Positions 5,950 through 6,477 of a stretch of 6,477 nt of DNA are shown here, piece by piece. A model generated the notes under the pieces. That model saw only the letters and a program-made list of their open reading frames with translations. It had not been told where the DNA came from and searched no databases. Origin of the DNA: an uncultured Lachnospiraceae bacterium (GTDB lineage: Bacteria > Bacillota > Clostridia > Lachnospirales > Lachnospiraceae). A program made the position numbers and the translations under genes. The stretch spans positions 1-6,477 of the forward strand of contig CAMWJQ010000240.1 of the NCBI GenBank assembly GCA_947174615.1, in the 5' to 3' direction. The first letter of the stretch is position 1. The number at the start of each line of letters is the position of its first letter.

Positions 5950-6426
5950 CTAGACTTCATACAAAATATCTTCGAAATTAATAATAGGACAATCCACCTT
6001 ATCCTGTAGTTTTTCCTCTATTGCATCAAAATAGAAATTAGATGTCACCACAACTGCATCTACCTCGTCCAATACATCTTCTGGCGATACCACATCAACA
6101 TCTGCATAAATATGATCCGCGTTTTTATCAATTGCATACTTAACAATAATTTCTGAATCTTTTAATTCTTCCAGTAACCGTTCACCTACATAACTCATCC
6201 CATATATCGCAATACTGTTATATCCATTCTCTTTAAAAAATGAAACAACCGATTTGCCTTCCTGTTTAGTAGCAAGCCATTGATTGTACATAAGCATAAT
6301 AGATAAATGTTTATCTGAAAACTCCCTCGCCACCGCTTCTTTTTTCCCTTTAATTTTCCACATTGCTACTGCTCCTGCAATTCCTCCTGCCAATGTTGAT
6401 GCGAACATAACCATTCCCTTTTTCAT
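5950..6426 (-). CDS. Membrane-anchored small Rossmann-like protein
   Basis: A 158-residue protein. MKKGMVMFASTLAGGIAGAVAMWKIKGKK (pieces at 1-29) is a short positive N-terminus followed by one hydrophobic, glycine/alanine-rich segment (about 5-22) and lysines, as in a single-pass anchor with the rest in the cytoplasm. A helical linker (about 37-67, HLSIMLMYNQWLATKQEGKS) leads to a Rossmann-like module: IAIYGMSYVGERLLEEL (72-88), VKYAIDKNAD (95-104), VDVVSPEDVLDEVDAVVVTSN (110-130) and an acidic end, FEDILYEV. The first glycine of the loop is kept but the second is S in GMSYVG, a degenerate nucleotide loop. I recognise this as a small protein often seen in Lachnospiraceae glycan clusters, with no known function. 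ATG 6426 is chosen over GTG 6435 because that GTG lies inside the ribosome binding site. It ends in TAG and is followed after 15 bases by the GT2 gene. Confidence 0.85.
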   Translation of the reverse strand: MKKGMVMFASTLAGGIAGAVAMWKIKGKKEAVAREFSDKHLSIMLMYNQWLATKQEGKSVVSFFKENGYNSIAIYGMSYVGERLLEELKDSEIIVKYAIDKNADHIYADVDVVSPEDVLDEVDAVVVTSNFYFDAIEEKLQDKVDCPIINFEDILYEV

Positions 6427-6430
6427 ATTA

Positions 6431-6441
6431 ATCACCTTTCC
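6431..6441 (-). promoter_or_regulatory. Shine-Dalgarno GGAAAGGTGAT deciding the start at 6426
   Basis: GGAAAGGTGAT, complementary to the 16S rRNA end over AAGGTGAT, lies 4 bases before ATG 6426. The in-frame GTG at 6435 is part of this site, so it cannot be the normal start. It also overlaps the putative stop of the upstream gene. Confidence 0.55.
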
Positions 6442-6476
6442 TTCATTTTTTTCATCATTTTATGTGCAACACTGTC
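6432..6476 (-). CDS. Possible C-terminal tail of an upstream gene
   Basis: One minus-strand frame is open from the right edge to a TGA at 6432-6434, reading DSVAHKMMKKMKER. The lysine-rich end and the stop placed 5 bases before the next ATG look like the end of a co-transcribed gene, but 14 codons are too few to identify a family or exclude chance. One of the other two frames stops within six codons and the other within seven. If real, it shows that the operon continues beyond the window. Confidence 0.4.
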   Translation of the reverse strand, partial: DSVAHKMMKKMKER

Positions 6477-6477
6477 C

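Noticed and set aside
4403..5953. Several plus-strand frames of 76 to 143 codons and a minus-strand frame at 5292-5516.
   Set aside because: Shadows of the GT2 and 146-residue genes; Cys/His/Ile/Phe-rich translations with no recognisable domain.

Overview
The window looks like part of a surface-polysaccharide or glycoprotein-glycosylation gene cluster from a low-to-moderate GC Firmicute. A Lachnospiraceae-type gut clostridium is the best guess, from AT-rich codon use, Gram-positive Shine-Dalgarno sequences, a small tethered Rossmann protein of a kind I associate with that family, and GT2 proteins carrying a C-terminal nucleotide-binding domain. This assignment rests on recognition and was not searched. 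Every supported gene lies on the minus strand, so the cluster is transcribed from right to left. Gaps are short (5 to 34 bases, or overlapping), except one of 88 bases. No tRNA, rRNA, CRISPR array, insertion sequence or convincing terminator is visible, and no stretch over 300 bases lacks a gene.

In transcription order: the last 14 codons of an upstream gene (6432-6476, tentative); a 158-residue membrane-anchored Rossmann-like protein (5950-6426); a GT2 glycosyltransferase with a C-terminal Rossmann-like module (4777-5934); a stand-alone Rossmann-like protein of 146 residues (4331-4771); a GT4 (GT-B fold) glycosyltransferase (3175-4299); a DUF1919 exopolysaccharide-type protein whose N-terminal module is broken by an in-frame TAG (2238-3140); a second GT2 glycosyltransferase with a C-terminal Rossmann-like module (776-2149); and a GT-D (DUF1792 / SP_1767-like) glycosyltransferase with an N-terminal Rossmann-like module that runs off the left edge (1-786).

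The most striking pattern is that six of the seven substantial proteins carry a version of the same roughly 90-residue module: a glycine-rich loop after a first beta strand, a second strand ending near D-N/D-K/D-Q, and a later hydrophobic strand of the type YVVIA or FFVVT. The module is C-terminal in two proteins, N-terminal in two, free-standing in one and membrane-tethered in one. Only the GT4 enzyme lacks it. The catalytic domains beside it are unrelated (GT-A, GT-D, DUF1919), so the module has been combined repeatedly with different partners inside one operon. A shared role is plausible, such as binding a nucleotide or sugar nucleotide or holding the enzymes together, but this is inference. 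The second notable point is the amber codon that falls exactly where the glycine-rich loop of the DUF1919 protein begins.
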